Origin: Geopsychrobacter sp.
GTDB lineage: Bacteria > Desulfobacterota > Desulfuromonadia > Desulfuromonadales > Geopsychrobacteraceae
Length of the DNA: 7,464 nt
Direction: 5' to 3'
NCBI GenBank assembly: GCA_021647445.1
Contig: JAKIUS010000070.1
Coordinates: 1-7,464 of the forward strand
Shown: piece by piece, positions 6,023-7,464 of the stretch
Position numbering within the stretch: the stretch's first letter is position 1
How the letters are laid out: the number at the start of each line of letters is the position of its first letter
Made by a program: the position numbers and the translations under genes
The notes under the pieces: generated by a model
Seen by the model: only the letters and a program-made list of their open reading frames with translations
Databases searched by the model: none
Told to the model about the DNA's origin: nothing

Positions 6023-7464
6023 CATCGACCTCCGCATAGAGCTGACAGGAAAGCGACAGTCCGCCGGGGGTAAAAACCTCAAGCGGCGTACCCGGCAGGC
6101 AGGGGAGCATCGCCCGTCCTTGGGCCATGGTCGCCTTGAGACGCAACGGCAGGCGAAAATGACCCAGCGACGTGTGCAGACGGACCTGCTGCCCCTCGAC
6201 AAAGCCACGGACGGCAGCTTCCGCGGGATGCAGCCAGAGGCAGGGTGATTGCAGACGCGAGGCCAAGTGGCGGCTCAGGCGCGAATGCTGATCACCGCCA
6301 TAACGAGCCATAACCGGCAGAAGCCGCAAATCACCATTCTGTTCCCAGATCTCCAGGCGACTCTCAAGCAGGCGCTCACCGCAATCGGCCAGGCGACGAC
6401 CACTGTCACCCGCCTCCAAGTGCTCGATATCGCGTAGACAGGTGCGTTCCTGAACAATCTGACGTCGCAGGCTAAAGAGATCCTGACGATCTTTGAGTAA
6501 CCATTGCAACAGATGAACAGCCGAGCGCGGAGCTGAACCGGGAGGGATTATTTCAAAGCGCCGCAACGGATGCCCACCGTCCGCACTGACGGCAATCGAC
6601 AAGCCCGGCTCCATCACCGGATCAAACGCCTGCATCCGCCCCTCATTATTGATGAAGGTTCCACCACACTCATAGAGGGTACGCGTCGGTAAGAAAAAAT
6701 TAGCCCCGGAAAGGGTATGGGTCGGCAGATGATCGAACAAAACCAACAGGTCAAGACGCGACAAGGCGAGCTGCATGCGACCCGGCTCACAATGCTCAAT
6801 CGCCGGATCATTTGCAAGACAGATCAGCCCTCGGACCTGGCCATTTTCAAGATCATCAAGCAGATCACGCTGAGGACCAGCGTCATCGAGCAGGCCACAG
6901 CCAAAACTGTTGGCCCCATGCAGCACCGGGAAGATCAGGCAATCATGCTGATCACAACAACTCTCGCTGAAGCGCAGCAGCAGTTTCAAACCGGCACCAC
7001 CGAGCAGGTCTCCACCCCCGACCAGAACGGGTTTTTGCGCCGCCTCCATCTGCTGACGCAGGCTTTCAAGCAGTTCATGATCTTCGGGTGCCGCGAGGGC
7101 CCGCAACAACGCCTCCTGGGTCATGGCGTGATGTTCGAACGCACAGGGCAACTCGACCGGGCGGGGATCAAGAACCACTACCCGCCCACCGGCCCGCACC
7201 ACTTGACGCAAAGCCAGAGCCAGCACCGGCGCTTCCGCCAAAGGATCGACCCCCGCCACCACCACCAGGTCGGCACTGCGCAACTGTTGCAAGGAGGCGA
7301 GTTGACCACTCGAAATCGAGGCGGCAACCCGGGCGGCAAAGGCGCGCCGTGGATGGGCATCGTAGAAGGGGGCAGGTGCTCCGAGTCGTTCCGCCAACTT
7401 CTTCAATAGCAGATTGGCTTCAAAGGAGGCGCGCGGCGAACCGAGCAGACGCAAGCTCTGACCG
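6015..7464 (-). CDS. nuoG: NuoG, complex I large iron-sulfur subunit (C-terminal 482 residues; 5' end outside the window)
   Basis: The frame enters at the right edge and ends at TGA 6017-6015, giving 482 residues of the molybdopterin-oxidoreductase-like part. In the family this fold has lost molybdenum and serves as a scaffold; the ferredoxin-like and cluster-binding N-terminal part is not in the window. Recognisable stretches (window numbering) are LLGSPRASFEANLLLKKL (6-23), very like E. coli ILGSPRASLESNF; LVVVAGVDPLAEAPVLALAL (66-85); GANSFGCG (183-190); GGTFINNEGRMQ (267-278), matching the E. coli DGTVINNEGRAQ; and a C-terminal beta-barrel-like domain from about 383 (VMARYGGDQHSRLSRHLASR onward, WLHPAEAAVRGF). 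The linker between the last two, about 100 residues, is clearly shorter than in E. coli NuoG. A TTG at 7454 is not a start, because the homology runs upstream of it to the edge. Confidence 0.95.
   Translation of the reverse strand, partial: GQSLRLLGSPRASFEANLLLKKLAERLGAPAPFYDAHPRRAFAARVAASISSGQLASLQQLRSADLVVVAGVDPLAEAPVLALALRQVVRAGGRVVVLDPRPVELPCAFEHHAMTQEALLRALAAPEDHELLESLRQQMEAAQKPVLVGGGDLLGGAGLKLLLRFSESCCDQHDCLIFPVLHGANSFGCGLLDDAGPQRDLLDDLENGQVRGLICLANDPAIEHCEPGRMQLALSRLDLLVLFDHLPTHTLSGANFFLPTRTLYECGGTFINNEGRMQAFDPVMEPGLSIAVSADGGHPLRRFEIIPPGSAPRSAVHLLQWLLKDRQDLFSLRRQIVQERTCLRDIEHLEAGDSGRRLADCGERLLESRLEIWEQNGDLRLLPVMARYGGDQHSRLSRHLASRLQSPCLWLHPAEAAVRGFVEGQQVRLHTSLGHFRLPLRLKATMAQGRAMLPCLPGTPLEVFTPGGLSLSCQLYAEVDDA
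6029..6033 (-). promoter_or_regulatory. nuoH ribosome binding site
   Basis: GGAGG on the minus strand lies inside the last codons of nuoG. Its spacing to two consecutive ATG codons (3 and 6 bases) decides the start in favour of the second, at 6022. The location inside nuoG means nuoH is probably translated by ribosomes that are finishing nuoG. Confidence 0.7.

Noticed and set aside
6023..6208. Extended N-terminus for NuoH from a start at 6208
   Set aside because: The extra 62 residues are nuoG read in another frame, do not resemble NuoH, and the good ribosome site lies at 6029-6033, just before the 6022 start.
6717..7409. A 230-codon plus-strand open frame opposite nuoG
   Set aside because: It is antisense to well-conserved nuoG sequence, rich in Gln/Arg/His as expected for a shadow frame, has no recognisable family features, and no ribosome site was evident.

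Overview
The window is one contiguous piece of a minus-strand nuo operon encoding the proton-pumping NADH:quinone oxidoreductase (respiratory complex I). In transcription order (right to left) it carries the 3' part of nuoG, then complete nuoH, nuoI, nuoJ, nuoK, nuoL and nuoM, and the first 20 codons of nuoN. No other protein-coding gene is supported. The many plus-strand open frames are shadows of these GC-rich genes.

The organism looks like a Gram-negative bacterium with a moderately GC-rich genome. NuoG, NuoI, NuoJ, NuoK, NuoL and NuoM all read like the Escherichia coli (gammaproteobacterial) family of complex I. NuoH has the more widespread quinone-site motif. This type of nuo operon also occurs in Geobacter/Pelobacter/Desulfuromonas-type Deltaproteobacteria, and the heptamer tandem repeats between genes are in my recollection a habit of that group. 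I favour Desulfuromonadales, but this is inference and not proven by the window.

The genes are tightly packed. nuoG/nuoH overlap by 8 nt; nuoH/nuoI, nuoJ/nuoK and nuoM/nuoN overlap by 4 nt (ATGA); nuoK/nuoL abut with no spacer. Only two junctions have real gaps: nuoI-nuoJ (168 bp) and nuoL-nuoM (83 bp). Both gaps contain heptanucleotide tandem repeats. The nuoI-nuoJ gap holds 13 perfect-period heptamers followed, in the direction of transcription, by four heptamers in inverted orientation. Together they can form a long RNA hairpin just upstream of the nuoJ ribosome binding site, which itself contains a copy of the heptamer.

The products form one machine. NuoG and NuoI belong to the peripheral arm that passes electrons through iron-sulfur clusters. 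NuoH forms the quinone chamber at the arm-membrane junction. NuoJ and NuoK link it to the antiporter-like pumps NuoN, NuoM and NuoL. The most notable protein-level observation is that NuoL lacks the Lys-Asp pair of the usual FFSKDEI motif in TM12 (here FFSMAAI), although its other channel residues are kept.
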